Origin: Clostridia bacterium
GTDB lineage: Bacteria > Bacillota > Clostridia > Oscillospirales > Acutalibacteraceae
Direction: 5' to 3'
Assembly (NCBI GenBank): GCA_017440755.1
Contig: JAFSGP010000010.1
Coordinates: 1-39,377 of the forward strand
DNA: 39,377 bases
Part shown: positions 25,302-33,179 of the stretch, piece after piece
Layout: every line of letters starts with the position of its first letter
Position numbering within the stretch: the first letter of the stretch is position 1
Notes under the pieces: model-generated
The model's input: only the letters and a program-made list of their open reading frames with translations
The model's database searches: none
What the model was told of the DNA's origin: nothing
Made by a program: the position numbers and the translations under genes

Positions 25302-25505
25302 ATGATTAAGTTAGATGTTCTGCGCCTGTTGGAGAAAAACGGGAAAACAAAGTACTGGCTTTACAAGCAACTTGGTATGAGTTATCAGAATTTCAACAAG
25401 ATGATCAACAACCAAACCAAATCGATCCGCTATGAAAACATTGAAACCCTGTGCCTACTGTTTGGCTGTACCCCCAATGAGCTGTTTGTTATAAGCGAAG
25501 ACTAA
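25302..25505 (+). CDS. Xre/Cro-type helix-turn-helix regulator
   Basis: 67 residues; start at 25302 fits GGAGAG (25289-25294) 7 nt upstream better than the ATG at 25287 that overlaps it. One HTH domain: LDVLRLLEKNGKTKYWLYKQ, then MSYQNFNKMINNQTKSIR as recognition helix, and a closing CTPNELFVI typical of the family. AT-rich compared with the surrounding core genes. Probably autoregulated with the Cys-rich gene through the inverted repeat between them. Confidence 0.88.
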   Translation: MIKLDVLRLLEKNGKTKYWLYKQLGMSYQNFNKMINNQTKSIRYENIETLCLLFGCTPNELFVISED

Positions 25506-25570
25506 AAAAGGCCACCTTTGGGGCACCCTCCGTAAGGAAGCGCTTTAATGACGATATACTCATTAATAAA

Positions 25571-25597
25571 GAAAAGCCGTGAATTTCACGGCTTTTC
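25571..25597. terminator. Bidirectional terminator between Xre and RHH genes
   Basis: GAAAAGCCGTGA (25571-25582) pairs with TCACGGCTTTTC (25586-25597), 3-nt loop. Its right arm contains the stop codon of the RHH gene. Confidence 0.8.
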
Positions 25598-25741
25598 TTC
25601 GTCTAGAGCTTTTATGTGTTGTTTTAAGATGATGTTTATATATTGAGAAAGTGAACGATCATCCAGTTCGGCTCTTTCTTTTAATTTTGCTAAAACATCA
25701 TTATCTATGGTTATACTTATTTTCTCCTTCAAAGGTTTCAT
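25586..25741 (-). CDS. CopG/Arc-type ribbon-helix-helix protein
   Basis: 51 residues, an easily missed short gene. An N-terminal beta strand (KISITIDNDVLAKL) is followed by two helices (KERAELDDRSLSQYINIIL), the ribbon-helix-helix DNA-binding pattern. GAGGTGG lies 4 nt before the start. It is divergent from the zinc-ribbon membrane gene, whose ribosome site has the same GAGGTGGTA sequence. It may be a transcriptional autoregulator or an antitoxin-like protein; no toxin partner is recognisable. Confidence 0.75.
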   Translation of the reverse strand: MKPLKEKISITIDNDVLAKLKERAELDDRSLSQYINIILKQHIKALDEEKP

Positions 25742-25784
25742 TTTACCACCTCAAAAATATTATAGGATAAAGAGCTCCATAATA

Positions 25785-25813
25785 TTGACAAATCGCATAA
25801 AGTAGTATAAAAT
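25785..25813 (+). promoter_or_regulatory. Promoter of the zinc-ribbon membrane gene
   Basis: TTGACA (25785-25790), 17-nt spacer, TAAAAT (25808-25813), 28 bp before the start codon. Confidence 0.75.
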
Positions 25814-25841
25814 AAGATAAAATATTGAAAGAGGTGGTATT

Positions 25842-26129
25842 ATGGCATTAAATGTAAAATGTCCTAAATGCGGTAGTACAAAAGTCCAATTATCTAACGA
25901 ATCAAGTAAACACGGTTGTTTGTATATGGTTCTTTTTGGTATTTGGTATTTTATGTGGCTTATGTGTAAGTGGTGTATTGGTATGATGGTGTTCTTCTGC
26001 TATGATTGGTGGATGGCAATCGTACATAAGGTATCAGGTAAAGGTCATGTATGGCAATCAAAAAGATGGTTCTCAAATCGTAGAAAAATCTATTTCTGTC
26101 ATGATTGCGGACATAATTTTAGAGCGTAA
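25842..26129 (+). CDS. Zinc-ribbon small membrane protein
   Basis: 95 residues. An N-terminal CPKCG and a C-terminal CHDCG would together form one zinc ribbon. The middle is a strongly hydrophobic, Trp-rich stretch of about 45 residues (MVLFGIWYFMWLMCKWCIGM...) likely to form one or two membrane helices. AT-rich codon use and RHH/Xre neighbours suggest acquired DNA. Function unknown. Confidence 0.75.
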   Translation: MALNVKCPKCGSTKVQLSNESSKHGCLYMVLFGIWYFMWLMCKWCIGMMVFFCYDWWMAIVHKVSGKGHVWQSKRWFSNRRKIYFCHDCGHNFRA

Positions 26130-26184
26130 TAAAAACAAACTTTATATTTTGAGATTAGTATAATTTCAAAGTATGTAACCCACT

Positions 26185-26217
26185 ATGACACTTTCAAGTT
26201 TTGAAAGTGTCATTTTT
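26185..26217 (+). terminator. Terminator after the zinc-ribbon gene
   Basis: ATGACACTTTCAA (26185-26197) pairs with TTGAAAGTGTCAT (26201-26213), 3-nt loop, then T-run. Confidence 0.9.
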
Positions 26218-26227
26218 ATGTACAAGA

Positions 26228-26263
26228 AAAGGGAGACAACTTCCTTACGAAGTGTCTCCCTTT
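26228..26263 (-). terminator. Terminator of the mnmM operon
   Basis: AAAGGGAGAC (26228-26237) pairs with GTCTCCCTTT (26254-26263); read on the minus strand a T-rich tract follows. It lies 13 bp past the mnmM stop. Confidence 0.75.
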
Positions 26264-26275
26264 CGGTGGCCTTTT

Positions 26276-26851
26276 TTATTGCTCACGGATAATAAATACA
26301 GGAATGGGGACGTCTCCTGTACGGTTGGTGAAATCCGCCCGTATCACCGTATAGCGGCGATTGTCCACGGTGGACAGCCACGCGAGAATGGCGTCCCGCT
26401 CGGCGGTACCGTTGTCCCGCCCGTAGTAGATGCACAAGGTCATCACCCCGCCCACCCGCAGGCGGGTCAGAGCACAATCCAGCGCCGCTATGCTGGTTTC
26501 CGGCTGTGAAAAGGCGGTGTGGTCCCCGCCGGGCAACCAGCCGAAATTAAACATAATGCCGTCCACCGTAGCAGGGGCGGCATATTCCCCCAGACGGCTA
26601 TGGCAGGCAAGCACCACCTCGGCGCGGTCCCGCAGACCCTCCTGCTGCAACAGGGCGTCGGTGGACGCCACCGCCTCCGGCTGAATATCCAACGCCAGCA
26701 CCCGTCCACGCTCCCCCACCAAGCGGCACAAAAAGGCGGTATCCCGCCCCCGTCCCGCGGTGGCATCGATACAGAAAGCGCCCTCTTCCACGTGTGCCGC
26801 CATAAACTGATGGGTCAGCCCCAAGGAATTGAGGGGAAAGGGACGGCTCAT
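26276..26851 (-). CDS. mnmM: tRNA methyltransferase MnmM (YtqB family)
   Basis: 191 residues, the usual length for YtqB. SAM-binding motif I reads CIDATAGRGRDTAFLC, motif II VLALDIQPEAV, and the active-site region DGIMFNFGWLPGGDHT is characteristic of this family. It methylates the nm5 group at the wobble uridine of certain tRNAs to give mnm5(s2)U in Firmicutes lacking the MnmC methyltransferase. The start overlaps the stop of the upstream membrane-anchored gene by 4 nt, so it is translated with the tRNA/rRNA-modification cluster. Confidence 0.9.
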   Translation of the reverse strand: MSRPFPLNSLGLTHQFMAAHVEEGAFCIDATAGRGRDTAFLCRLVGERGRVLALDIQPEAVASTDALLQQEGLRDRAEVVLACHSRLGEYAAPATVDGIMFNFGWLPGGDHTAFSQPETSIAALDCALTRLRVGGVMTLCIYYGRDNGTAERDAILAWLSTVDNRRYTVIRADFTNRTGDVPIPVFIIREQ

Positions 26852-27399
26852 TCCGTCACCTCGGCGGGCTCGCCGCCGAATTGTTCGGGGTTATCCAAAA
26901 TATAAGCCTCGCACAGCGAAAGCGGGCATTCGCTTTCCACCGCCCGATGGAACGCTCCCTCCGCCTCAGCGGAGGGGTCTGCGCACAGCGCCTGCCATGC
27001 GGCGGCGGTCCCCGCCGCACCAATAGCGGTAAAGCTCGCCTCCGCCTGCTCGGTCAGGTGCTTGGTGGCGGTGTGCTTGAGCATCGCATAGCTGCCCGCC
27101 GCCATCTCGCGGCATACCGCCCACACGCTGTACACCACGGTAAAGCCGTGGGGCTTATCCGCCAGCACCATAACGACGTCGGGGCGGCGGCTATTCTCCG
27201 CCTGTGCCAGCACGTGGCTGACCACCGCCTCCACCAGCTCCTCCCGCGGCGCTGCCGCCAGCTTCTCCCACGGCAGGTCGGCATATTTTTTCATCAGCAT
27301 GGCGGCTCTGCCATGACCGCCGCGATTTTTGGTCAGGCGGAAGGCAACCAACACCACCGCCGCCAGTATGCATAAAACCAGTAGTTCTTTCCAGTCCAT
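26848..27399 (-). CDS. Membrane-anchored protein of unknown function
   Basis: 183 residues. One N-terminal helix (LLVLCILAAVVLVAF) is followed by a basic stretch and an Ala-rich helical cytosolic domain containing EELVEAVVSHVLAQAENS. I do not recognise the family. It sits between rsmI and mnmM in the same direction and overlaps mnmM (ATGA), so co-expression with those methyltransferase genes is likely. Confidence 0.75.
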   Translation of the reverse strand: MDWKELLVLCILAAVVLVAFRLTKNRGGHGRAAMLMKKYADLPWEKLAAAPREELVEAVVSHVLAQAENSRRPDVVMVLADKPHGFTVVYSVWAVCREMAAGSYAMLKHTATKHLTEQAEASFTAIGAAGTAAAWQALCADPSAEAEGAFHRAVESECPLSLCEAYILDNPEQFGGEPAEVTE

Positions 27400-27420
27400 T
27401 TCCTATCCTCCCTGTAAAAT

Positions 27421-28260
27421 TCAGTTGTTTATCAACAGCTTGTATATCTCGCCTTTTCGCAGTCCCGTATCGGCGGCGGCTTTTTTCGCCGCCTCGGAGG
27501 GGGATACCCCCTGCGCCATATACTCCCGCGCCAGCGCCACCGCCGTTTCGGGGTCCGCGGTTTGCACCGCCACGGGCTCCGCCCCGCGGACAATAATCAC
27601 AAACTCGCCCCGCGGCGCCTCGGCGGTGTATTTCTCCACCGCCGCCGACAGGGTGGTGGAAACCACCTCTTCGTGGATTTTGGTCAGCTCCCGCACCAAG
27701 GCGATTTCGCGGTCACCCAGCACCGCCAGCAGGTCGCTGAGGGTGGTGGTGAGCTTGTGAGGTGCCTCGTAGAACACCATGGTCCGCTGTTCCGTCCGCA
27801 GGCTGTCCAGATGCTCCCGACGGGGTTTCTTATTCACGCTGAGGAAGCCCTCAAAGGTGAACCGTCCCGTGGGAAGCCCCGCCAACGCCAGGGCGGTGGT
27901 CACCGCCGTGGGACCGGGTACCACCCCCACGGGGATACCGTAGCCGCGGCACAGCGCCACCAAATTCTCCCCGGGGTCGGAAATAGCGGGCATGCCCGCA
28001 TCGCTGACCAGCACGCCGTTTTCGCCGCCCAGCAGACGGGCACAGACCTGCTCGCCCCGCTCCCGTTTGTTATGCTCGTGGTAGCTCACCAGGGGCTTCA
28101 CAATGCCGAAATGATTGAGTAATTTCAGGGTCACGCGGGTATCCTCTGCGGCGATAAAATCGCAGCTCTCCAGCGCCGCCACCGCGCGGGGCGAAAAATC
28201 CCCCAGATTGCCGATGGGGGTTCCCACCAGCGTCAGCGTACCGCAATCGGTCCGTTCCAT
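27421..28260 (-). CDS. rsmI: 16S rRNA 2'-O-ribose C1402 methyltransferase
   Basis: 279 residues, full length for the family. Signature segments: GTLTLVGTPIGNLGDFSPRA, AAEDTRVTLKLLNHFGI, VSDAGMPAISDPGE and VVPGPTAVTTALALAGLPT of the TP-methylase fold. It methylates the ribose of C1402 in 16S rRNA using SAM. AGGTGA precedes the start; it begins 4 nt after the trmN6 stop. The trmN6-rsmI order is a conserved Firmicutes arrangement. Confidence 0.97.
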   Translation of the reverse strand: MERTDCGTLTLVGTPIGNLGDFSPRAVAALESCDFIAAEDTRVTLKLLNHFGIVKPLVSYHEHNKRERGEQVCARLLGGENGVLVSDAGMPAISDPGENLVALCRGYGIPVGVVPGPTAVTTALALAGLPTGRFTFEGFLSVNKKPRREHLDSLRTEQRTMVFYEAPHKLTTTLSDLLAVLGDREIALVRELTKIHEEVVSTTLSAAVEKYTAEAPRGEFVIIVRGAEPVAVQTADPETAVALAREYMAQGVSPSEAAKKAAADTGLRKGEIYKLLINN

Positions 28261-28264
28261 TGTG

Positions 28265-28993
28265 TCACCTGCTTTCGGACGGGATAATCTCCCGATAGAT
28301 TTCTTTCATTGCCGCCGAGGGCTGTCCGTCGGCGGTATACAGAACCAAAGGCGGCAGCCAGCTGAGCCCCGCCTTGCCGTCGCGGCGCGCCTCCAGCAAA
28401 AACAGCCACGGCGGGGTGTCCGCCTGCTTCTGCACGGGCTGCAGCCGTTTCGGCTCTAACTTATGACGGGTAAGCGCCGCCAGCACCGCCGCCAACCGCT
28501 CGGGGCGGTGGCACAGGCAAAAGCTGCCGCCGCTCTGCACCAGCCAAGACGCCGCCTCACACAGGCTGTCCAGCGTATCCTCCCGCTCGTGACGCGCCAG
28601 CTCCGCCGCCGGGTCACGGCTCACCCCACCGCTGTGGGGCGGAAAATAGGGCGGGTTGCACACCACGCGGCGAAAGCTCCCCGCCGCCCCAATTTCGCGA
28701 TACTGTCGCCAGTCCGCCACCTGAAAGGTGGGCCGAGGGCGGCGCGGGAAGGCGTCTGCCCCCGCCTGCGCCAAGGCAATGGCCTCGGGCTGAATATCCA
28801 CCCCGTGGACGGCGGCGGGCTTGCCGGTGGCCGCCAGCCGCAGCGCAATGGCACCGCAGCCCGTACCCAGCTCGCACACCCGCTCCCCTGCCGACGGGGC
28901 GGCAAAATGGGACAGCAGAATCGCGTCCGTACCAAAGCGATGGGTGTCGGACACCGCCGCCTGTATCTCGTCATATACGGGAATCCATTCCAT
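28265..28993 (-). CDS. trmN6: TrmN6-family tRNA adenine-N6 methyltransferase
   Basis: 242 residues. SAM motif I is CELGTGCGAIALRLA, the acidic residue lies in VHGVDIQPEAIALA, and the catalytic N6-adenine motif is CNPPYFPPHSG (NPPY). The opening VSDTHRFGTDAILLSHFA matches YabB/TrmN6 proteins. It probably methylates A37 of tRNA1(Val), as in E. coli; the exact target in Firmicutes is less certain. GGAGGG lies upstream. Confidence 0.92.
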   Translation of the reverse strand: MEWIPVYDEIQAAVSDTHRFGTDAILLSHFAAPSAGERVCELGTGCGAIALRLAATGKPAAVHGVDIQPEAIALAQAGADAFPRRPRPTFQVADWRQYREIGAAGSFRRVVCNPPYFPPHSGGVSRDPAAELARHEREDTLDSLCEAASWLVQSGGSFCLCHRPERLAAVLAALTRHKLEPKRLQPVQKQADTPPWLFLLEARRDGKAGLSWLPPLVLYTADGQPSAAMKEIYREIIPSESR

Positions 28994-29044
28994 AGCTGTC
29001 CCTCCTTTTTGACATTAGATAATATGCGGCAGACAGGCGAACAC

Positions 29045-29119
29045 CGTAGGGCGGGGGCTTGCTCCCGCCGTTTTAGGATTGTACAGACTTCGGCGGCGGG
29101 ACCAAGGCCCCGCCCTACG
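29045..29119. repeat. MITE/REP-like inverted-repeat element
   Basis: Ends are exact 12-bp inverted repeats, CGTAGGGCGGGG (29045-29056) and CCCCGCCCTACG (29108-29119), with an inner GCTCCCGCCG/CGGCGGG pairing. A related element with the same CGTAGGG(G/C)-GGGGCTTGC pattern lies at 39237-39299. It occupies the gap between trmN6 and the ferredoxin gene, which has no CDS. Confidence 0.75.
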
Positions 29120-29193
29120 ACGAAGTTTAAAGATGGCACAACCCCTCTTGCCTCCGTGTCAACCGATTTGACCGCAAATCTCCATCTAAAACA

Positions 29194-29222
29194 AATGCCG
29201 GACAGCGAGGCTGTCCGGCATT
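29194..29222 (-). terminator. Terminator of the ferredoxin gene
   Basis: AATGCCGGACAGC (29194-29206) pairs with GCTGTCCGGCATT (29210-29222), 3-nt loop; a T-rich tract follows on the minus strand. Confidence 0.85.
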
Positions 29223-29234
29223 GCCGTTTTGTGC

Positions 29235-29405
29235 TTATTCCGCAGCGATAGCACCAACGGGGCAGGTGTCGGCACAAGCACCGCAGTCAATGCAGGTATC
29301 CGCATTGATCTCGTACTTGCCGTCGCCCTCGGCGATCGCCTCTACGGGGCAACCCTCGGCGCAAGCGCCGCAAGAGATGCACGCATCAGAAATAACATAT
29401 GCCAT
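29235..29405 (-). CDS. 2[4Fe-4S] ferredoxin
   Basis: 56 residues, the standard clostridial ferredoxin size. Two cluster motifs are complete: CISCGACAEGCP and CIDCGACADTCP, each C-x2-C-x2-C-x3-C-P. It carries low-potential electrons in anaerobic metabolism. GGAGGTG lies 6 nt before the start and a separate promoter (29435-29463) and terminator bracket it, so it is its own transcription unit inserted into the ricT-trmN6 order. Confidence 0.97.
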   Translation of the reverse strand: MAYVISDACISCGACAEGCPVEAIAEGDGKYEINADTCIDCGACADTCPVGAIAAE

Positions 29406-29434
29406 AGTTTACACCTCCTACTTGTGATGTACCT

Positions 29435-29463
29435 ATCATAGCACCATCTTGTCGAAAATGCAA
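29435..29463 (-). promoter_or_regulatory. Ferredoxin promoter
   Basis: On the minus strand: TTGCAT (29458-29463), 17-nt spacer, TATGAT (29435-29440), about 30 bp before the start codon. Confidence 0.75.
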
Positions 29464-29478
29464 GGGGAAATTTCGCCA

Positions 29479-30456
29479 TCAGCCCTGCCGCTTATTGCGG
29501 GGGCGGTTGCGACGGGGACGGTGGTCACTCTTACCGCCCTTGTTCTCCGCCGCGGGTGCGGCAGGTACGGGCGGCGGGGTCACGGCGGGAGTCTCTGCCT
29601 CAGCGGGGATCTCCCCCTCTCCCTCGGCAGGCTTATTCTTGGGGCGGTTGTCCCGAATCACCGCGGACACGTCCTCCCGCATCATATCCACCGCGGGGGA
29701 ATCCGGCGCCTTATCCAAACGCACCTTGAGCTTGCCGGTGAGCACGTTGCTCTCGGTGACCACGCCCCGTCCCTCGGGGGTCATCACCGTAGCACCCACC
29801 TTGGGGCTCAGCTTAAGCAGCTCCTCGTACACGTCCTGCTCGTATTTCAGGCAGCACATCAGACGACCGCAGGAGCCGCTGATTTTGGTGGGATTCAGGG
29901 ACAGACCCTGCTCCTTCGCCATCTTAATGGACACCGGCTGAAAATCCTTCAGAAACCGAGAACAGCAAAAGGGCTGTCCGCAGATGCCGATGCCGCCCAG
30001 CTTCTTCGCCTCGTCACGGACACCAATTTGGTGCAGCTCGATGCGGGTGTGGAACAGCCCCGCCAAATCCTTCACCAGATTGCGGAAATCCACCCGCCCC
30101 TCGGCGGTGAAATCAAAGGTGATTTTGGAATTATCAAAGGCATACTCCGCCTCCACCAGCTTCATATCCAGTCCGTGGGCGGCGATGCGCTCCTGACACA
30201 CCTGCATGGCGTGGCGGGTCTTGGCGGCCAGCTCCTCCAGACGGCGCAGGTCCTCCTCGTTGGCGCGGCGAAGCACCGGCTTGAGCACCTCGGCGGGGGT
30301 ATCCGTCTCTCGATTGGCGCGGGCCACCTCACCACACTCGGTGCCGCGGGCGGTCTCCACAATCACCTTTTCCCCCGGCAACAGCAACAGGTTGCCCGGG
30401 TCAAAGTCGTATATCTTTCCGTTGGTACGGAACCGAACTCCTACGGTCATAGCCAT
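29479..30456 (-). CDS. ricT: PSP1-domain regulator RicT (YaaT)
   Basis: 325 residues. The conserved PSP1 core is clear: FDFTAEGRVDFRNLVKDLAG, RIELHQIGVRDEAKKLGGIG, CGQPFCCSRFL and GSCGRLMCCLKYE, with the paired cysteines that bind an Fe-S cluster in the Ric complex of B. subtilis. The C-terminal ~60 residues are a Pro/Ala/Lys-rich basic tail. In Bacillus the Ric (Y) complex affects mRNA processing by RNase Y and sporulation. It lies 25 nt after holB, the usual Firmicutes order. Confidence 0.95.
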   Translation of the reverse strand: MAMTVGVRFRTNGKIYDFDPGNLLLLPGEKVIVETARGTECGEVARANRETDTPAEVLKPVLRRANEEDLRRLEELAAKTRHAMQVCQERIAAHGLDMKLVEAEYAFDNSKITFDFTAEGRVDFRNLVKDLAGLFHTRIELHQIGVRDEAKKLGGIGICGQPFCCSRFLKDFQPVSIKMAKEQGLSLNPTKISGSCGRLMCCLKYEQDVYEELLKLSPKVGATVMTPEGRGVVTESNVLTGKLKVRLDKAPDSPAVDMMREDVSAVIRDNRPKNKPAEGEGEIPAEAETPAVTPPPVPAAPAAENKGGKSDHRPRRNRPRNKRQG

Positions 30457-30481
30457 AACGTATACCTATCCTTTCTATCCG

Positions 30482-31456
30482 TCAACGACCGACAGCCTGC
30501 CGCAGACAGGCACTCAGTCGGGTGAGAAATAACGTATTGTTCATATTGCGCTGCAAGGCAGTCTGCAGCAATTCGGTCTGCTCAATCAGCGCCGCCAGCT
30601 TATCCTCGGACAGCCGCTCGCTCAGGCGGCGCGCCTCGTGAGGGGCGGTGGACAGCAGAGCCTGCCCGCCGTAGGACAGCACCAGCGCATCCCGAAACAC
30701 CAGACGCAGGCCCTCCAGCACGCCGATGGACAGAAGCTTATCCTTCTCCAAACGGGCGGTAAGCCGCAACAGGGGCAGCTCCGACACCTCGGTGACCGCG
30801 GCGGCAAACTGCTCCACCAGCTCCAACACCGTGCGGAAGGTGCCGTCCTCCACCCCGCGTATCACCTGTCCGATGTAGCCACCGAACAGGCTGTGGGCGC
30901 GGCGAAGCTTCTCCTCCTCCGCGTGGGGCAAACGGGCGCGCAGCAAGGGTGCCGCCTCCTCCCACGAGACAGGGGACAGGGTCATACACACACAGCGGGA
31001 ACGAATGGTTTCCAACAGCGAAATGCGATTGTCGCAGGTGAGAATAAACAGCACGTGCCGCGGCGGCTCCTCCAGTATCTTCAGCAGGGCATTCTGCGCC
31101 TGAGGGGTCATATTCTGGGCGTCGCAGAGAAGCATCACCCGATAGGCGGACTCATTGGGCAGAACGTAGGCCTCCTCCCGCAGACGGCGAATGGTATCCA
31201 CCGTCAGGGGGGTGTCCTCCTCGCCGAACACCGCAATATCGGGGTGAACCGCCTTTACGCAGGCGGGACACACCCCGCAGGGGCGCTCCCCCTCGGTGTG
31301 GCACACCGCCGCACGGGCGATAACCTGCGCCAGCGTGCGCCGTCCGCTGCCGACGGCCCCCTCCAGCACCAAAGCGTGGAGAAACCGTCCGCCGTCGATT
31401 TCCGCAGACAGCTGTTTTTTGACCGACTCGTTGCCGACGAAATCGCCGAATCGCAT
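30482..31456 (-). CDS. holB: DNA polymerase III delta' subunit
   Basis: 324 residues from 31456, where GGGGGAG precedes the start. The clamp-loader AAA+ fold shows LEGAVGSGRRTLAQVIARA (P-loop with Arg in place of the usual Lys), a zinc-binding CHTEGERPCGVCPAC, and the MLLCDAQNMTPQAQNALLKI / EEPPRHVLFIL segments typical of DnaX and HolB. The altered P-loop agrees with delta' being a non-hydrolysing stator. It loads the sliding clamp with DnaX and HolA. First gene of the cluster. Confidence 0.94.
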   Translation of the reverse strand: MRFGDFVGNESVKKQLSAEIDGGRFLHALVLEGAVGSGRRTLAQVIARAAVCHTEGERPCGVCPACVKAVHPDIAVFGEEDTPLTVDTIRRLREEAYVLPNESAYRVMLLCDAQNMTPQAQNALLKILEEPPRHVLFILTCDNRISLLETIRSRCVCMTLSPVSWEEAAPLLRARLPHAEEEKLRRAHSLFGGYIGQVIRGVEDGTFRTVLELVEQFAAAVTEVSELPLLRLTARLEKDKLLSIGVLEGLRLVFRDALVLSYGGQALLSTAPHEARRLSERLSEDKLAALIEQTELLQTALQRNMNNTLFLTRLSACLRQAVGR

Positions 31457-31490
31457 GGATTTCTCCCCCTTTCGTTGCCGATACAGAACC

Positions 31491-31519
31491 ATTATACACG
31501 AATATACGGTCGGTGACAA
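31491..31519 (-). promoter_or_regulatory. holB-ricT promoter
   Basis: On the minus strand: TTGTCA (31514-31519), 17-nt spacer, TATAAT (31491-31496), about 35 bp before the holB start; divergent from the DUF1846 gene promoter. Confidence 0.85.
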
Positions 31520-31611
31520 GTTTTTTTTACGGGGGCGGCAACCATTTCCTGCGTCGGGAAAAAATCTGCAAATTTTTCTGCAATTTTTGATGAAAAATCC
31601 GAAGTTTTTTC

Positions 31612-31640
31612 TTGTATGTAAAAAGGAAATGTGGTATGCT
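31612..31640 (+). promoter_or_regulatory. Promoter of the DUF1846-SGNH operon
   Basis: TTGTAT (31612-31617), 17-nt spacer, TATGCT (31635-31640), 34 bp before the start. Confidence 0.65.
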
Positions 31641-31674
31641 TAATGCGTATGTTTTATTGGGGGAGTTTGTGAGA

Positions 31675-33159
31675 ATGAAAAAGGGATTTGACAACGAACT
31701 GTACATGCAAAAACAGAAGGAGCACATTCTGGAGCGCATTTCCCAGTTTGACGGAAAGCTGTATCTGGAGTTCGGCGGCAAGCTGTTTGACGACTACCAT
31801 GCCGCCCGGGTTCTCCCCGGCTTTGAGCCGGACGCGAAGATTCGTTTGCTCCGCTCCATGGCGGATCAGGCGGAAATCGTATTCTGCATCAGCGCCGATA
31901 ACATCGAAAAGAATAAAATTCGTGCGGATCTGGGTCTGAGCTATGACCAGGACCTGCTGCGCCAAATCGACATCGTGCGCACGATGGGGATTCAGGTGAA
32001 CAGCGTGGTCATCACCCGCTACACCGGTCAGGCCGCCGCCGACCAGTTCAAGAATAAGCTGGACGCGCTGGGGATTCGCAACTATATCCACCACCCCATC
32101 GCCGGCTATCCCGCAGACGTGGACCACATCGTCAGCGACGAGGGCTACGGTGCCAACCCCTATATCGAAACCACCAAGCCCTTGGTGGTGGTCACCGCCC
32201 CCGGCCCCGGCAGCGGCAAGCTGGCCACCTGCCTGTCGCAGGTGTACCACGAGAATCGCCGCGGCAGTAAGGCGGGCTATGGCAAATACGAGACCTTCCC
32301 CATCTGGAATTTGCCCCTCAAGCACCCCGTCAACCTGGCCTACGAGGCGGCCACCGCCGACCTGCAGGACGTCAATATGATTGACCCCTTTCATCTGGAG
32401 GCCTACGGTGTCACCACCGTCAACTACAACCGCGACGTGGAGGCGTTCCCGCTGGTGCGTACCATTCTCACCCGCATCACCGGCAACGATAAATTCTACT
32501 GCAGCCCCACCGACATGGGCGTCAACATGGCGGGCTACGCCATCGTGGACGACGAGGTGTGCTGCGAGGCCAGCCGTCAGGAGATTCTGCGCCGCTACTA
32601 TAAGGGATTGGCGGACCAGCGTATGGGACGGGAAACGGCAGAGACCGTGGAAAAACTGAAGATGATTATGCAGCAGCTGGACATTAAGACCGCCGACCGC
32701 GCGGTGGTACAGCCTGCACTGGAAAAGAGCGAGCGGGTGCAGGCGCCTGCCGCCGCCATTCAGCTCCCCGACGGACGCATCATCACGGGCAAGGGCAGCT
32801 CCCTGCTCAGCGCCTGCTCCGCGGCGGTGCTCAATGCCATCAAGGTGATGGCGGATATCCCCAAGGCGGCTCTGCTGATGAGCCCTGCGGTGCTGGAGCC
32901 GGTTATCGACCTGAAGGTGAACCTGCTCAACAGCCAATCCAGCGCCCTCAAGCTGGACGATGCCCTCACCGCGCTGTATATCTGCGCCGCCTCCGACCCG
33001 GTAGCGGCCAAGGCGGTGGCGCAGCTGCCCAAACTGCGGGGCTGCGACCTGCATTCCACCGAGATTTTGCATTCGGGTGACGAGTCCATTCTGCGCAAGA
33101 TGCGCATGAACATTACCTGCGAGCCCCAATTCCCCGCGAAAAACCTGTCTATCGGCTGA
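31675..33159 (+). CDS. DUF1846 family protein
   Basis: 494 residues from 31675, where GGGGGAG lies 9 nt upstream; length matches the DUF1846 (UPF0371) family. Recognisable parts: a start like KKGFDNELYMQKQKEHILER, EFGGKLFDDYHAARVLPGF, VVVTAPGPGSGKLATCLSQV with a P-loop-like GxGSGK, and GKYETFPIWNLPLKHPVNLA. The family is common in Firmicutes and has a solved structure, but its biochemical role is not established; the GSGK segment hints at nucleotide binding. First gene of an operon with three SGNH hydrolases. Confidence 0.9.
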   Translation: MKKGFDNELYMQKQKEHILERISQFDGKLYLEFGGKLFDDYHAARVLPGFEPDAKIRLLRSMADQAEIVFCISADNIEKNKIRADLGLSYDQDLLRQIDIVRTMGIQVNSVVITRYTGQAAADQFKNKLDALGIRNYIHHPIAGYPADVDHIVSDEGYGANPYIETTKPLVVVTAPGPGSGKLATCLSQVYHENRRGSKAGYGKYETFPIWNLPLKHPVNLAYEAATADLQDVNMIDPFHLEAYGVTTVNYNRDVEAFPLVRTILTRITGNDKFYCSPTDMGVNMAGYAIVDDEVCCEASRQEILRRYYKGLADQRMGRETAETVEKLKMIMQQLDIKTADRAVVQPALEKSERVQAPAAAIQLPDGRIITGKGSSLLSACSAAVLNAIKVMADIPKAALLMSPAVLEPVIDLKVNLLNSQSSALKLDDALTALYICAASDPVAAKAVAQLPKLRGCDLHSTEILHSGDESILRKMRMNITCEPQFPAKNLSIG

Positions 33160-33179
33160 TGAAAAGGAGATAACGTGCT

